A stretch of DNA of 64,000 nucleotides, taken from NCBI RefSeq assembly GCF_003351025.1, contig NZ_QPCG01000001.1:1061949-1125948 (forward strand), given 5' to 3'. The notes beneath the pieces were generated by a model, which worked only from the letters and a program-made list of their open reading frames with translations, did no database searches and was not told the DNA's origin. The DNA is from Mucilaginibacter endophyticus (GTDB lineage: Bacteria > Bacteroidota > Bacteroidia > Sphingobacteriales > Sphingobacteriaceae). This document shows, piece by piece, positions 37,414-46,482 of this stretch; the stretch's first letter is position 1, and the number at the start of each line of letters is the position of its first letter. The position numbers and the translations under genes are program-made.

Positions 37414-38328
37414 TTAATAGGTCCTGACAACTATTTTTCTTAACTGATCAACCGGCATCAGCAGGCTTAGTGTATAAAACAAAACAGCTAAAGGCAAGTT
37501 AAAAACATCTTTGATCAGGGTTCTGAAATTTTGGGAAGTACGCTGATGCCCGTAATAAAGCCAGTGTTTAAGTTTTTGCCTGATGATCAATTGTACATCC
37601 TGCCAATATTCCGGGTTTTCTTTGCCGAAAGTTTTGATGATTTCAATAAGCTCAAGAGTTGCATGTCTGTCCCTTGCTGTTATTGACTCACTATGCACCC
37701 TGTAAAGGGATAGTTGAAGCGGAAGTGCTTTAAACACAGCACCGTTTTTCAACAGCCGCAGCCACATTTCGTAATCTTCGGCAACCACTTTATCAATAAA
37801 GCCGCCAGTGTTCAGAAATAGCTCTTTTTTTGCCAGCACCGTTAGGTTAGGAATTTGGTTGTAGTTCAAAAACGTTAGTAAGGCCGGGCGCCCTTCGTAT
37901 ACTGCAGACTGAACGCCCATTGTTTTTAAAGTAGAGAAATCCTCGGGCAACTCCCCTTCAAAGATGTAACAATCTGTGAAAACCAAAGAATAATCTCTTG
38001 TATTGATTTCATGTATACTAACCTCCAGCTTTTCTTTAAGCCAAAGATCATCGGCATCCAGAAAAGCAAGAAAAACGCCGGAACTGTTTGCAATAGCAAG
38101 ATTTTTGGCTTTACCCTGCCTGCCGTTTTCCTGGAAAAAATACTTAACGCGCTTATCTGCAGATATGTATCGTTTTATAATCGCCGCTGTCTGGTCTGTC
38201 GAACCGTCGTCAACAATCAGTAGTTCCCAATTGGTATAAGTTTGTTGAATTACACTTTCAATGCTTGCCGCAATATATTTTTCGGCATTGTAAGCAGGCA
38301 TAATTACCGAAACAAGCTGGTTACTCAT
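37414..38328 (-). CDS. GT2-family glycosyltransferase
   Basis: 304 aa. SVIMPAYNAEKYIAASIESV, LLIVDDGSTDQTA and metal motif FLDADDLWLKEKL, the WaaG/EpsE-like GT2 type. The C-terminus (PLAVLFYTLSLLMP) is hydrophobic and may anchor the enzyme to the inner membrane; I considered and rejected it as an exosortase sorting signal. It overlaps the fucosyltransferase gene by 8 bp. Confidence 0.94.
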   Translation of the reverse strand: MSNQLVSVIMPAYNAEKYIAASIESVIQQTYTNWELLIVDDGSTDQTAAIIKRYISADKRVKYFFQENGRQGKAKNLAIANSSGVFLAFLDADDLWLKEKLEVSIHEINTRDYSLVFTDCYIFEGELPEDFSTLKTMGVQSAVYEGRPALLTFLNYNQIPNLTVLAKKELFLNTGGFIDKVVAEDYEMWLRLLKNGAVFKALPLQLSLYRVHSESITARDRHATLELIEIIKTFGKENPEYWQDVQLIIRQKLKHWLYYGHQRTSQNFRTLIKDVFNLPLAVLFYTLSLLMPVDQLRKIVVRTY

Positions 38329-39211
38329 TGCTTATGATATGCCAGTTTGCCGGGATAAAGTCATGAATATTGAACTTCACATTGTTGGCATTAAACCAAT
38401 TGGCCGGTGCAAAAACTTCGCCGTTGCCGGTCGAGAGCCAGGCACCCCACCAGCTAAAACTGCTGTTGGCGATGATATGATGCTTACAATAACGCATCAA
38501 AGCCATATCTTTCCAGCTGTTTTCGGACGGGTTGCCGGATACATAGCAAGTTTGGTTGCTGTCTAAGTTTAAATTTTTCATTGCCCAGTCTATGTCGTCG
38601 GAGAAGACAAAAAGGGTTAGATCGGCTTGTTTTGCATTTAAAAGGTTCAACGCTTGCTGGTAATATTGTACTTCAAGTACGCCATGAATCTTATATACTT
38701 CTGGTGACTTCAAATAATCGCCTCTGCGTATATGGATACTCACCGGGTTTGATGAAGCTTCAATCTTTTTCCTGAGATTATCATTTTCGGTGTCGAGTGC
38801 AGGGAACTCAAAATCTTTTAACAATTGATTGCGCAGCGGCCCGAAATATTTCTCCGATTGAAAGTAGCCGTCCAGGTATATGTTTACCGGATTACCATAA
38901 GCTTTTTTAAAGTTGATATATTCGTTTTCTATCTGCCGGCTTATTACGGTTTTAAAAATACGCTTGTATAACCGGTAATAAAAGCTATTGTTATTAAAGA
39001 TTTTTAATTGTTTAGATGTGGCTTTAACAGCCTTTATATTTTTAAAGAGCTGCAATTCATACTTCCTCGCCGTAAAATGTGGTGAGTCTGTTTGATTTTC
39101 TTCCAGGAACCGATGGTCAATATAAACAGGGGAACCCTGTGAAAGGCCTCTGCCCGCGGCGTATTGAAACATTTGATTTCCAAGCCCTCCCTGTAATTTA
39201 ACAACGATCAT
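38321..39211 (-). CDS. GT11-family alpha-1,2-fucosyltransferase-like enzyme
   Basis: About 296 aa. Family GT11 is clear from the N-terminal MIVVKLQGGLGNQMFQYAAG, the GDP-binding motif VSIHIRRGDYLKSP and the C-terminal IIANSSFSWWGAWLS. GT11 enzymes transfer L-fucose from GDP-fucose in alpha-1,2 linkage, often to galactose. A start 18 bp upstream is open, but the Met at 39211 fits the family and gives an ATGA overlap with the upstream FkbM gene. No GDP-fucose synthesis genes (gmd, fcl) are in the window, so the donor must come from elsewhere. Confidence 0.94.
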   Translation of the reverse strand: MIVVKLQGGLGNQMFQYAAGRGLSQGSPVYIDHRFLEENQTDSPHFTARKYELQLFKNIKAVKATSKQLKIFNNNSFYYRLYKRIFKTVISRQIENEYINFKKAYGNPVNIYLDGYFQSEKYFGPLRNQLLKDFEFPALDTENDNLRKKIEASSNPVSIHIRRGDYLKSPEVYKIHGVLEVQYYQQALNLLNAKQADLTLFVFSDDIDWAMKNLNLDSNQTCYVSGNPSENSWKDMALMRYCKHHIIANSSFSWWGAWLSTGNGEVFAPANWFNANNVKFNIHDFIPANWHIISNE

Positions 39212-39900
39212 TTTCGTTGGCGCGCCCAAACTTTCTTGTTCACAAAAATGGTATTTATATAAGTATCGGCATATACGAAATATCCGTTATCGGTAACATA
39301 ATCTATCAGCTCTTTATTTTTCTTTCCATTGCCGGATGATGAAAAAGATATGGTTTCCAGGCAAATGATTGTGGGAACGCTTTGCTGATAATTGATAGAT
39401 TTTATGATCTGTTCGTCAACTCCTTCCGCGTCAATATTTAACAGGTCTGGAAATTCTCCGCCATGATAGCGGTCAATAATGTTGCCTATGGTATCAACGG
39501 GAACGTCAATGACTTCTTTTATGGTGAAAGGGCCTTCTTTGGAATAGCCTTCTGCTTCCGTTTTTGAAAAAGTATTAAGTGTAGGAGTGGAGATGATATA
39601 AAATTTAGCGCTTCCGGCCGTATCTCCTATACCAATATTCAGATTAATATCCTGTTTCCGGTGAGTAGCGAACGCTCGGAAAAGAGCGGGGTCGGGTTCT
39701 ATATTTATTCCCTTACTACCAAATTGATAAAAGAGTGCGGTATTACTTAAGTAAAAAGGGTCATGAGCTCCTATATCAATATAACTGGGCTGATGAATTT
39801 GCAGTTGATCAAAAATAAATTTGATGATGAGGTCTTCACCACATTGCGAATAAGAAATTCTGGTTGGTAAAGGCGGCGTTTTCCGTTTAAAAAGAAACAC
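39208..39900 (-). CDS. FkbM-family SAM-dependent methyltransferase
   Basis: 230 aa. SAM motif SYIDIGAHDPFYLSNTAL, INIEPDP at the acidic loop, and signature LLNIDAEGVDEQIIKSI. The N-terminal motif SYSQCGEDLIIKFIF is typical of a short FkbM subgroup linked to polysaccharide loci. The start is GTG at 39900. It couples to the fucosyltransferase gene by an ATGA overlap, so a methylated fucose is a reasonable but unproven product. Confidence 0.9.
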   Translation of the reverse strand: MFLFKRKTPPLPTRISYSQCGEDLIIKFIFDQLQIHQPSYIDIGAHDPFYLSNTALFYQFGSKGINIEPDPALFRAFATHRKQDINLNIGIGDTAGSAKFYIISTPTLNTFSKTEAEGYSKEGPFTIKEVIDVPVDTIGNIIDRYHGGEFPDLLNIDAEGVDEQIIKSINYQQSVPTIICLETISFSSSGNGKKNKELIDYVTDNGYFVYADTYINTIFVNKKVWARQRK

Positions 39901-39928
39901 GTTAGTTGATTTTATAGTTAGCGGATTG

Positions 39929-40678
39929 TTATCGTTTGATGAAGAATGTTAACTTCCCAATGCTTATCGTTTTAAAGTAACGGGAGTTGATATACATCAA
40001 ATCTCCAACGCCATCTTTTACAGCGGTTTTAATCAGCCTGAAGTTATTCTTTACCATGAACTCATGAATATCATTTTTTAATGGCTGATCATTATACAGC
40101 GCGGTTTCGGATACTTCCAGCCATACTGCTTTAACGTGCTTGATATAATCTTTTGCTCCTGTTAAAACCTTCAGTTCTGCCCCCTGTACATCCATATGGA
40201 TAAAATCAACGCTTTCAATTTGATGATCATGGAAAATAAAGTGCAAGGTGTCTGTAGGTACCTGAATAACTGTTTTAAAGTTTAGCCAGGGAAATGCGGT
40301 CAATACCTCGCCGGGGCTTAATAGCGAGCTTGATTTATTTCCGAAATCCCAGTCGGCATTTGGGTCGATACCCTCAGGGCGTCCGGACGATACATGAAAA
40401 TCGCTGTACCCTCTTTGATCGGATAAAGCTATCGGAAAAAGCCGAATATTCTTTTGATCGGAGGCTTTTATATTGGCTTTGATGATCTCCTGGTTTCCGG
40501 GTAATGGCTCAAATACCCAAACTTTTGCTTTGGGAAAAAGCTTTGAATACCTTATAGAGTCCTCACCCTCACATCCGCCGATGTCAAAAATCAGAAGTTC
40601 GCCACTGGAGTTAAAAAGTTTTAATAACTCTTTCTTTATATCAGGTTCCTGATTCAGAAATGCAGCACGGTCAAACAT
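39929..40678 (-). CDS. FkbM-family SAM-dependent methyltransferase
   Basis: 249 aa. SAM motif LLIFDIGGCEGEDSIRYSK, acidic loop VWVFEPLPGN and signature FIHMDVQGAELKVLTGA. It overlaps wzt by 8 bp. In ABC-exported glycans a methyl or phosphate cap at the non-reducing end can be the signal that Wzt reads. The position of this gene directly after wzt makes it the best candidate among the four methyltransferases for such a cap; this is inference. Confidence 0.9.
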   Translation of the reverse strand: MFDRAAFLNQEPDIKKELLKLFNSSGELLIFDIGGCEGEDSIRYSKLFPKAKVWVFEPLPGNQEIIKANIKASDQKNIRLFPIALSDQRGYSDFHVSSGRPEGIDPNADWDFGNKSSSLLSPGEVLTAFPWLNFKTVIQVPTDTLHFIFHDHQIESVDFIHMDVQGAELKVLTGAKDYIKHVKAVWLEVSETALYNDQPLKNDIHEFMVKNNFRLIKTAVKDGVGDLMYINSRYFKTISIGKLTFFIKR

Positions 40679-41966
40679 CTTCTTGAAAAACTTTACGGTC
40701 GTTAATAATTTTTACAGACATAGGATTTAGTATCAATCCCGTACCACTGGTTGTGATGATACTTTGGTCGATTAATTCGTGCGTAATACCTGAAATAGTA
40801 ATAGCTGCGGCATTATCAACATAATGAAATGTCTTCTCCTTAATTGAGAGACCTAAATTAATCGTGTATACACCCGTAGCGTACAATAGCTGATGCTCTT
40901 GAAACACAGCCTCATAATATCCTTCGTCAAGGTTTTCGGCTTTACTCCAGCTGGTTCGCAAAGTGATTTCCATTGCCGAGGTAAAACCGAGTCCCACCAC
41001 AAAATCATCGATCTTTTTGGTGACTTTAAAAAATACCCGGATCTGCCAAAAAGCACCCGCGGCAATTTCATTAACAACCTTTCCGGAGGCATCTTCTACG
41101 TATATTTTATAAGCATAACCCGGAATATCGGCAATGTTTGCGGGAGTAGGGATGTCATATACCGATTTACTGAGTGTTACATTTTGCAGATAATGATTGA
41201 TCATCTGATCGGCGCCACCCATATTATTGATAGCGCCGTTGTGCATCAGGATGATATTTTTACACAGCTTTTGTACGGCATTTAGGTTATGGCTTACAAA
41301 TAAAACAGTTCTGCCTTCGCCTTTACTTACCTCATCAATCTTACCTAAGCATTTTTTCTGGAACTCGGCATCGCCAACCGCAAGTACTTCATCAACAATC
41401 AATATTTCAGATTCCAGGTGAGCTGCTACAGCAAAAGCCAGGCGGACATACATACCCGAAGAATATCTTTTCACCGGGGTATCAATGTATCGTTCGACAC
41501 CGGAAAAGGCAACGATTTCATCAAACTTACGTTTTATTTCTGCTTTACGCATACCGAGTATCGCACCGTTCAGAAAAATGTTCTCCCGCCCGCTTAACTC
41601 GGGATGAAAACCGGTACCTACTTCCAACAGGCTGGCAATGCGGCCCTTAATTTTTACAGAACCTGTAGTGGGAGCAGTAACCCTGCTCAATATTTTCAAC
41701 AAGGTGCTTTTACCGGCGCCGTTGCGGCCAATAATACCTACCGCGTCACCTTGTTCCAACTCGAAGTTTATATTTTTTAAACTCCATACTATATCACTTT
41801 CGCCTTTGGTAGTACGATCGTTGGTTTCACCTATTTTTAAAAACGGGTCTTCTTTTCCTCTGATCCTCGCCCAGTAACGTTCGAGATCGCGGGAAATGGT
41901 ACCCGTGCCAAAATCGCCTAACTGGTAAGCTTTGGAGAGGTTTTCTACTTTAATTACTTTTGCCAT
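40671..41966 (-). CDS. wzt: polysaccharide ABC exporter ATPase with carbohydrate-binding C-terminus (Wzt)
   Basis: 431 aa. The N-terminal ATPase has Walker A GIIGRNGAGKSTLL, signature motif RYSSGMYVRLAFA and Walker B EILIVDEVLAVGDAEFQ, followed by the switch His in VLFVSHN. Residues from about 285 form a Wzt C-terminal beta-sandwich (YKIYVEDASGKVVNEI; FVVGLGFTSAMEIT), which in known systems binds the exported glycan. With Wzm it would export a lipid-linked polysaccharide across the inner membrane. It is adjacent to wzm with no gap. Confidence 0.96.
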   Translation of the reverse strand: MAKVIKVENLSKAYQLGDFGTGTISRDLERYWARIRGKEDPFLKIGETNDRTTKGESDIVWSLKNINFELEQGDAVGIIGRNGAGKSTLLKILSRVTAPTTGSVKIKGRIASLLEVGTGFHPELSGRENIFLNGAILGMRKAEIKRKFDEIVAFSGVERYIDTPVKRYSSGMYVRLAFAVAAHLESEILIVDEVLAVGDAEFQKKCLGKIDEVSKGEGRTVLFVSHNLNAVQKLCKNIILMHNGAINNMGGADQMINHYLQNVTLSKSVYDIPTPANIADIPGYAYKIYVEDASGKVVNEIAAGAFWQIRVFFKVTKKIDDFVVGLGFTSAMEITLRTSWSKAENLDEGYYEAVFQEHQLLYATGVYTINLGLSIKEKTFHYVDNAAAITISGITHELIDQSIITTSGTGLILNPMSVKIINDRKVFQEDV

Positions 41967-42833
41967 TTATACGGTATCGACAAAGTTTTTTTCGACCCGG
42001 TTAAATATTATAGTCCCGGTCAGTAATATGATGAGGGTTGTTATTAAGCTATAACCCATTAATTGCCAGCTAAAAGCCCCTCGCCCCAAAAAGCCATATC
42101 TGAAAGTTTCAATGATTGCTGTAACCGGGTTGAATTTGATCAGCCAACTATAAGCGGGATATTTTATTTCAACAATTGATAGCGGATAGATTACTGTTGT
42201 TGTGTACATTAAAAGTGGAACGCCAAATGATACGATAAAAGCAAGATCGCGGTATTTGGTGGTTACTGCCGATATGATCATGCCAAAACCCAAACCAAGC
42301 GCCGCGATCATAACAATTAAAAGGGGAAGCATCATCAGGATTGCATTAGGGTTTATGTCCGAACCTTTTGACCAGTAAAAAACATAAAGGATAAGAAATA
42401 AAATAAACTGTACCCCAAATTTTATCAAGTTTGATAAAACCACACTCAGAGGCATAATCAGGCGGGGAAAATATACTTTTCCAAGCAGCCCGGCACTATC
42501 CCTGAAAACCGTCGATGTTTTAGTAAGACATTCTGAAAAATAATTCCAGACAATGGTGCCTGCAAGATAAAATAGTGGTTTCGGAAGGCCATCAACAGGG
42601 ATACCTGCCAGGTTGCCAAACACCAAAGTATAAAAAAGGATAGTAATAACCGGCTGCACAAAAAACCAGATTGGGCCCAATATGGTCTGCTTATAAAACG
42701 AAACAAAATCGCGTCGTACAAACAATAAAAGCAGGTCGCGGTAATGCCATAAATCTTTAAGGTTTAAATCAAAAATGCTGCTTTTGGCAGTTATTTCAAT
42801 ATCCCAATCGTTATCGTTGGTTAAGGTATTCAT
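41967..42833 (-). CDS. wzm: polysaccharide ABC exporter permease (Wzm)
   Basis: 288 aa with six predicted membrane helices of the ABC-2 type. The N-terminal amphipathic segment DLWHYRDLLLLFVRRDFVSF precedes the first helix (ILGPIWFFVQPVITILFYTL), and the C-terminal LIKFNPVTAIIETFRYGFLG is typical of O-antigen exporters. It is 64 bp downstream of the GT4 gene and directly upstream of wzt. Confidence 0.95.
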   Translation of the reverse strand: MNTLTNDNDWDIEITAKSSIFDLNLKDLWHYRDLLLLFVRRDFVSFYKQTILGPIWFFVQPVITILFYTLVFGNLAGIPVDGLPKPLFYLAGTIVWNYFSECLTKTSTVFRDSAGLLGKVYFPRLIMPLSVVLSNLIKFGVQFILFLILYVFYWSKGSDINPNAILMMLPLLIVMIAALGLGFGMIISAVTTKYRDLAFIVSFGVPLLMYTTTVIYPLSIVEIKYPAYSWLIKFNPVTAIIETFRYGFLGRGAFSWQLMGYSLITTLIILLTGTIIFNRVEKNFVDTV

Positions 42834-42897
42834 GCGTATAATGGTTCCTGTAGTTTACTAATCCAGTTAGCTTCTTTAAGGTAATCAGCTAATTTAC

Positions 42898-44016
42898 TCA
42901 TTCTTTAAGTAACGTTTTTATTTTTAGTCGGTAATCCCGCTCATTGAAATGCATGAAGCATTGTTCCTGCAGTTCTTTACGTTTCGATATCGTTAAGGGA
43001 GTTTTTAAATGGTCTGCTATGCACTTAATCAACTCGTCAGGGTCATCTACGCTGATGGCGCTGCCCAACTCTCCGTTTCTGATCGCATCAAGGCTGCCGT
43101 CGGCATTACCGCAAATAACCGGTAAACCGCAAGCCAGGGCTTCTATGAAAACAATGCCGAAACCCTCTTTTCTGCTGGGTAATACAAAAAGGTCGGCCAT
43201 TAAAAAATGATCAGTCAGTTCATCTTCCTCAATAAAGCCTGTAAGTATTACATGATCTGCTACTTCCAGCTCAGCGATCAGGTCATTGATCCTCGACTCT
43301 TCCTGTTCATCATATTTTCCTGAAAGTACATATTTTATATCCGGGAACTGATTTTTTAAAACGCTTATAGCTTGTATAACAAGCTCATATCCCTTGTATT
43401 TTTCTGTAGACGCCAGCCGCGTAAGCGTAAATATAATGGGTGAATCTGCTTTTAGATTGTAACGGGACATCAGATAGGCTGGTTTGCGGCTGATAAAGGG
43501 CAGTTTCATAAAAGGATCAACCGCGTTGTTGAGCACCCTGCAAACCCCCTGGTTTACCTTGTGCCGTTCTATCATTTGATGCATCGTAAAATTGCTCACA
43601 CAAATTACTTTATCACATTTCCGGAGCAGGTATTTTTTTAGTGGCGAGAGTTCGCGCCATACTTCTATGCCATGAGCAATTAACCACACCTTGCAGCCCG
43701 GACGGGCCCATTTGATTAGCAGGCCGATAATGGAAAGATTAATGTGACTGAGTATGATAAGATCAGGTTTAACATACCCACCTACCGCTTTTAATACAAA
43801 ATTAACGCGATTGGCGCCAAAACCTTTGAAACTACCTGGAGGAAGGTATTGCTCCATCAGGTCTTCCTGTTTGTCATAAGCCGACCAAAGTTCAAAATTC
43901 CATTTAAAACTCTGGGCCAGTTTGTGTAGGGAGAGGCCAAGCGTGCGGGTCATTTTCTGGATGCCGCCGGTGGTACTAAATGTTTGCAGGGTGAAAAGGA
44001 TCACTTTTTTAGACAT
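42898..44016 (-). CDS. GT4-family glycosyltransferase
   Basis: About 372 aa. MSKKVILFTLQTFSTTGGIQ is the typical GT4 N-terminus with a glycine loop, so I prefer the ATG at 44016 over one 24 bp upstream. Other motifs: SPIIFTLTRLASTEKYKGYE and E-x7-E in PSRKEGFGIVFIEALACG. It is full-length and has no odd residues. It overlaps asnB by 8 bp. As one of the first transferases of the operon it may act early in repeat-unit assembly, but gene order does not prove that. Confidence 0.94.
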   Translation of the reverse strand: MSKKVILFTLQTFSTTGGIQKMTRTLGLSLHKLAQSFKWNFELWSAYDKQEDLMEQYLPPGSFKGFGANRVNFVLKAVGGYVKPDLIILSHINLSIIGLLIKWARPGCKVWLIAHGIEVWRELSPLKKYLLRKCDKVICVSNFTMHQMIERHKVNQGVCRVLNNAVDPFMKLPFISRKPAYLMSRYNLKADSPIIFTLTRLASTEKYKGYELVIQAISVLKNQFPDIKYVLSGKYDEQEESRINDLIAELEVADHVILTGFIEEDELTDHFLMADLFVLPSRKEGFGIVFIEALACGLPVICGNADGSLDAIRNGELGSAISVDDPDELIKCIADHLKTPLTISKRKELQEQCFMHFNERDYRLKIKTLLKE

Positions 44017-45793
44017 GGGGTTGTATCTGATAAAGTGCAAAGGCTTTTGACCAGTGGATCTGGCCTTTTTTAAATTTCTGAATATTGTATTGTGCTAACT
44101 TCCCCCTATAATTGTTGGGGCTGTTGATGCGAGGATTCTCACGCATCCACATTTGAAGCGGGAATGAAAAACCCATCTTGGGCCGGTTCCAAACCGAAGC
44201 AGGTAATATGTCGAAGCTTTCAATAAGCAGTTGTTTAGGTTGCTGACGATTGAAGCGAATGTCGGATGCGATACTTTGTACTGTAGCAGTGAAATCTTCA
44301 TCCAAAAATGGTACCCGTACCTCCAGGCCATGGCTCATGCTCATTACATCGGTATCCCGAAGCAGTTGATTTTGCATGTAAAGATTTGTTTCAAACCATG
44401 AAGCCTGTTCAGGGCTGTACCGGGCAGAATCCGGCACCCTATTACTGTCAAAAAGTACAGTTCTAACTTGCGTAGTATCAGTGTCAAGTATCCTGCTGAT
44501 ATCGCCGGGGGAGAACAAGCCACGAAGTAAAAGGTAATCGGCAATCGGGCTTTTATCAACCAGGAAAGTAAGTTTTTTATAGGCATCGGGTAACAGCCCA
44601 TGTACAGAAGAGAATAGAAATGGCGGAATATTGCGCAAATAACCCAGGTATCTGATGCGGTTAAAAGACGGGTAACCTCCAAAATACTCATCTGCTCCAA
44701 TACCTGATAATACGGCCTTTAAACCATTGTCATGAGCGTATTTACTGATAAACCAGCTATTGATACCATCTGTGGTTGGCATATCCATAGCTTCCATGAT
44801 ATGCCCGAAGTGGTTTTCAAAATCCTCCTGCTTAACCAGGTGCGAAAAATTCTCTCCCCTGGTTTTGTTTAAGATAACCTTTTGATAAGCCTGTTCGTCG
44901 TACTGTTTTTCGTCAAAGAAAATGGATATGGTTTTCAGTTGCCGTCCTTTTTCTTCATCGGCCAACAAGGTTAGCAGGCTTGAGTCGATCCCGCCGCTTA
45001 AAAAAACGCCCAGCGGCGCGTCTGCAATCATTTGCCGTTTTACGGCTTTTGTCAAAGCCTGCTTAATAATCTCTCGCGCCTCGTTGATATCGCTTATCCT
45101 GATCTTGTTTCCCTGTTGTTGATATGGACAAATTTTATAGGTGCAAAGAGAATGATCCCAGCGCAAATAATGTCCTTTGGGTAAGCTGTATACCTGCTGG
45201 AGTGTAGTATAAGGCTCAGGGATGTGGCCAAAGGCTAAAAACCTGATGGGCCAGTTTGGGTCCTGCTGAGTGGCGATATCGGCTGCGGTAAGTGCATTAA
45301 TTTCTGAGGCAAAGCTTAAGCTATTATTCTGCGCGGTATAGTAAACCGGTTTAATACCGGCAGTGTCTCGCACAAGATAAGTAAGCCGTCGGGCAGTATC
45401 AAACAGGGCAAACGCGAACATCCCCCTAAATTTTCCGAAGGCTTCGACACCCCATTTCAGGTAAGCCTGCAATATCACTTCGGTATCTGTAGCCGACTTA
45501 AATGTGATGCCAAGTCCGGTGAGCTCTCCTCGCAACTCCAGGTAATTATAGATCTCGCCGTTGAACGTTATTAAGGTCCTGCCGTGGGTATCTGTCATTG
45601 GCTGATGGCCGCCACTGCTCAGATCGATGATCGAGAGCCTGCGGTGCCCGAATGCCAGATGCTCTTGTTGATCATAATACACCCCTTCGTCGTCCGGTCC
45701 GCCGTGCTGAAGTGTACGGCACATGACTTTTACCTTTTCAAGTAGAACCTCGGGCTGTACCTTGTTATTAATTATACCCGCTATCCGGCACAT
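44009..45793 (-). CDS. asnB: asparagine-synthase-like glutamine amidotransferase
   Basis: 594 aa. The N-terminal class-II glutaminase domain starts with the nucleophile Cys2 (MCRIAG). LQHGGPDDEG and FGHRRLSIIDLS are present, and the C-terminal synthetase domain has the PP-loop LSGGIDSSLLTLL. Housekeeping AsnB makes asparagine, but copies inside exopolysaccharide loci are thought to amidate sugar acids. Its place at the head of the glycosyltransferase genes supports that role. The catalytic residues are intact. It sits after a 158-bp gap, the largest in the operon. Confidence 0.93.
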   Translation of the reverse strand: MCRIAGIINNKVQPEVLLEKVKVMCRTLQHGGPDDEGVYYDQQEHLAFGHRRLSIIDLSSGGHQPMTDTHGRTLITFNGEIYNYLELRGELTGLGITFKSATDTEVILQAYLKWGVEAFGKFRGMFAFALFDTARRLTYLVRDTAGIKPVYYTAQNNSLSFASEINALTAADIATQQDPNWPIRFLAFGHIPEPYTTLQQVYSLPKGHYLRWDHSLCTYKICPYQQQGNKIRISDINEAREIIKQALTKAVKRQMIADAPLGVFLSGGIDSSLLTLLADEEKGRQLKTISIFFDEKQYDEQAYQKVILNKTRGENFSHLVKQEDFENHFGHIMEAMDMPTTDGINSWFISKYAHDNGLKAVLSGIGADEYFGGYPSFNRIRYLGYLRNIPPFLFSSVHGLLPDAYKKLTFLVDKSPIADYLLLRGLFSPGDISRILDTDTTQVRTVLFDSNRVPDSARYSPEQASWFETNLYMQNQLLRDTDVMSMSHGLEVRVPFLDEDFTATVQSIASDIRFNRQQPKQLLIESFDILPASVWNRPKMGFSFPLQMWMRENPRINSPNNYRGKLAQYNIQKFKKGQIHWSKAFALYQIQPHV

Positions 45794-45951
45794 TTTGCTT
45801 GCTGTTTGTACATGGCTTCGCCGCGTAAGTCACAATGTTTTATTGTAACTTATTAATAGTCATTTGTTTGCGCATTAATGAAAATAATGCGTATGGTTGA
45901 TCTCCGGTAACAAAAATAACCGGATTTTTAGTTAAAAATAATTCCTTAAGA
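45794..45951 (-). promoter_or_regulatory. hairpin-rich leader between upxY and asnB
   Basis: 158 bp without coding. Three stem-loops follow each other on the minus strand: 45903-45924 (TCCGGT/ACCGGA, 10-nt loop), 45871-45891 (CGCATTA/TAATGCG, 7-nt loop) and 45827-45851 (AAGTCACAAT/ATTGTAACTT, one wobble, 5-nt loop). A TATTTTTG box (45918-45911, minus) matches the Bacteroidota -7 consensus TAnnTTTG and falls in the first hairpin loop. The region could carry a second promoter, an antitermination target of UpxY, or both. Confidence 0.5.
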
Positions 45952-46470
45952 TTAAATGCGTTGGATGTAAGAAGCCAGGGTGTGAACAATGATGGACTGT
46001 CCTATGCTTTCTAACCGCAGGACAAATTGTTTTTGCGATCTGTGCGATATAATTTCTCCCGTCATTCCTTTTAGTGCACCTGCTTTCACCTTGATTTTCT
46101 CTCCGGGTTGTAAATTTTCTTCAGTTACTTCCAATTCATATGGGCCAGCCATTAATAACTTTAATTCGGTTATCTGACTGGTTGGCATTGTTGCGGGTTT
46201 GCCGCTGAAATACAGGAAACGGGAAATTCCTTTGGTCATTAACACATCGCCTTGTTCATGAGGTGCAATGTTAACAAACAGGTATGACTTAATGAGGGGT
46301 TCTTCCACCCATTTTTTTCGGTCGCTCCACTGTTTCAATTGCCGGTGTAAGGGCAGGTACACTTCAATTTTTTTACCCGCAAGTGCCTCGCATGCTTTTT
46401 TTTCGGCGCGTGGATGCGTATAAACAGGATACCATCTTTTACTTGTCCCACCTGCTTTCAAATCCATCAT
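45952..46470 (-). CDS. upxY: UpxY-family transcription antiterminator (NusG paralogue)
   Basis: 172 aa. The N-terminal NGN domain has RWYPVYTHPRAEKKACEAL and SYLFVNI, and the C-terminal KOW domain has VKAGALKGMTGEIISHRSQK. UpxY/LoaP-type proteins ride on RNA polymerase and prevent early termination in long polysaccharide operons, which suits the roughly 30 kb that follow. It is normally the first gene of the locus but is third here (after wza and wzc), 12 bp after wzc, and is followed by the hairpin-rich gap. Confidence 0.93.
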   Translation of the reverse strand: MMDLKAGGTSKRWYPVYTHPRAEKKACEALAGKKIEVYLPLHRQLKQWSDRKKWVEEPLIKSYLFVNIAPHEQGDVLMTKGISRFLYFSGKPATMPTSQITELKLLMAGPYELEVTEENLQPGEKIKVKAGALKGMTGEIISHRSQKQFVLRLESIGQSIIVHTLASYIQRI

Positions 46471-46482
46471 TATTCAGCAAAT

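Noticed and set aside
37414..38328. Hydrophobic C-terminus of a GT2 protein as an exosortase sorting signal
   Set aside because: The tail is short, lacks a PEP-like motif, and such ends are common in membrane-associated GT2 enzymes.
40893..41285. 130-codon open frame on the plus strand
   Set aside because: Antisense to the wzt C-terminal domain, no start context and no family resemblance.
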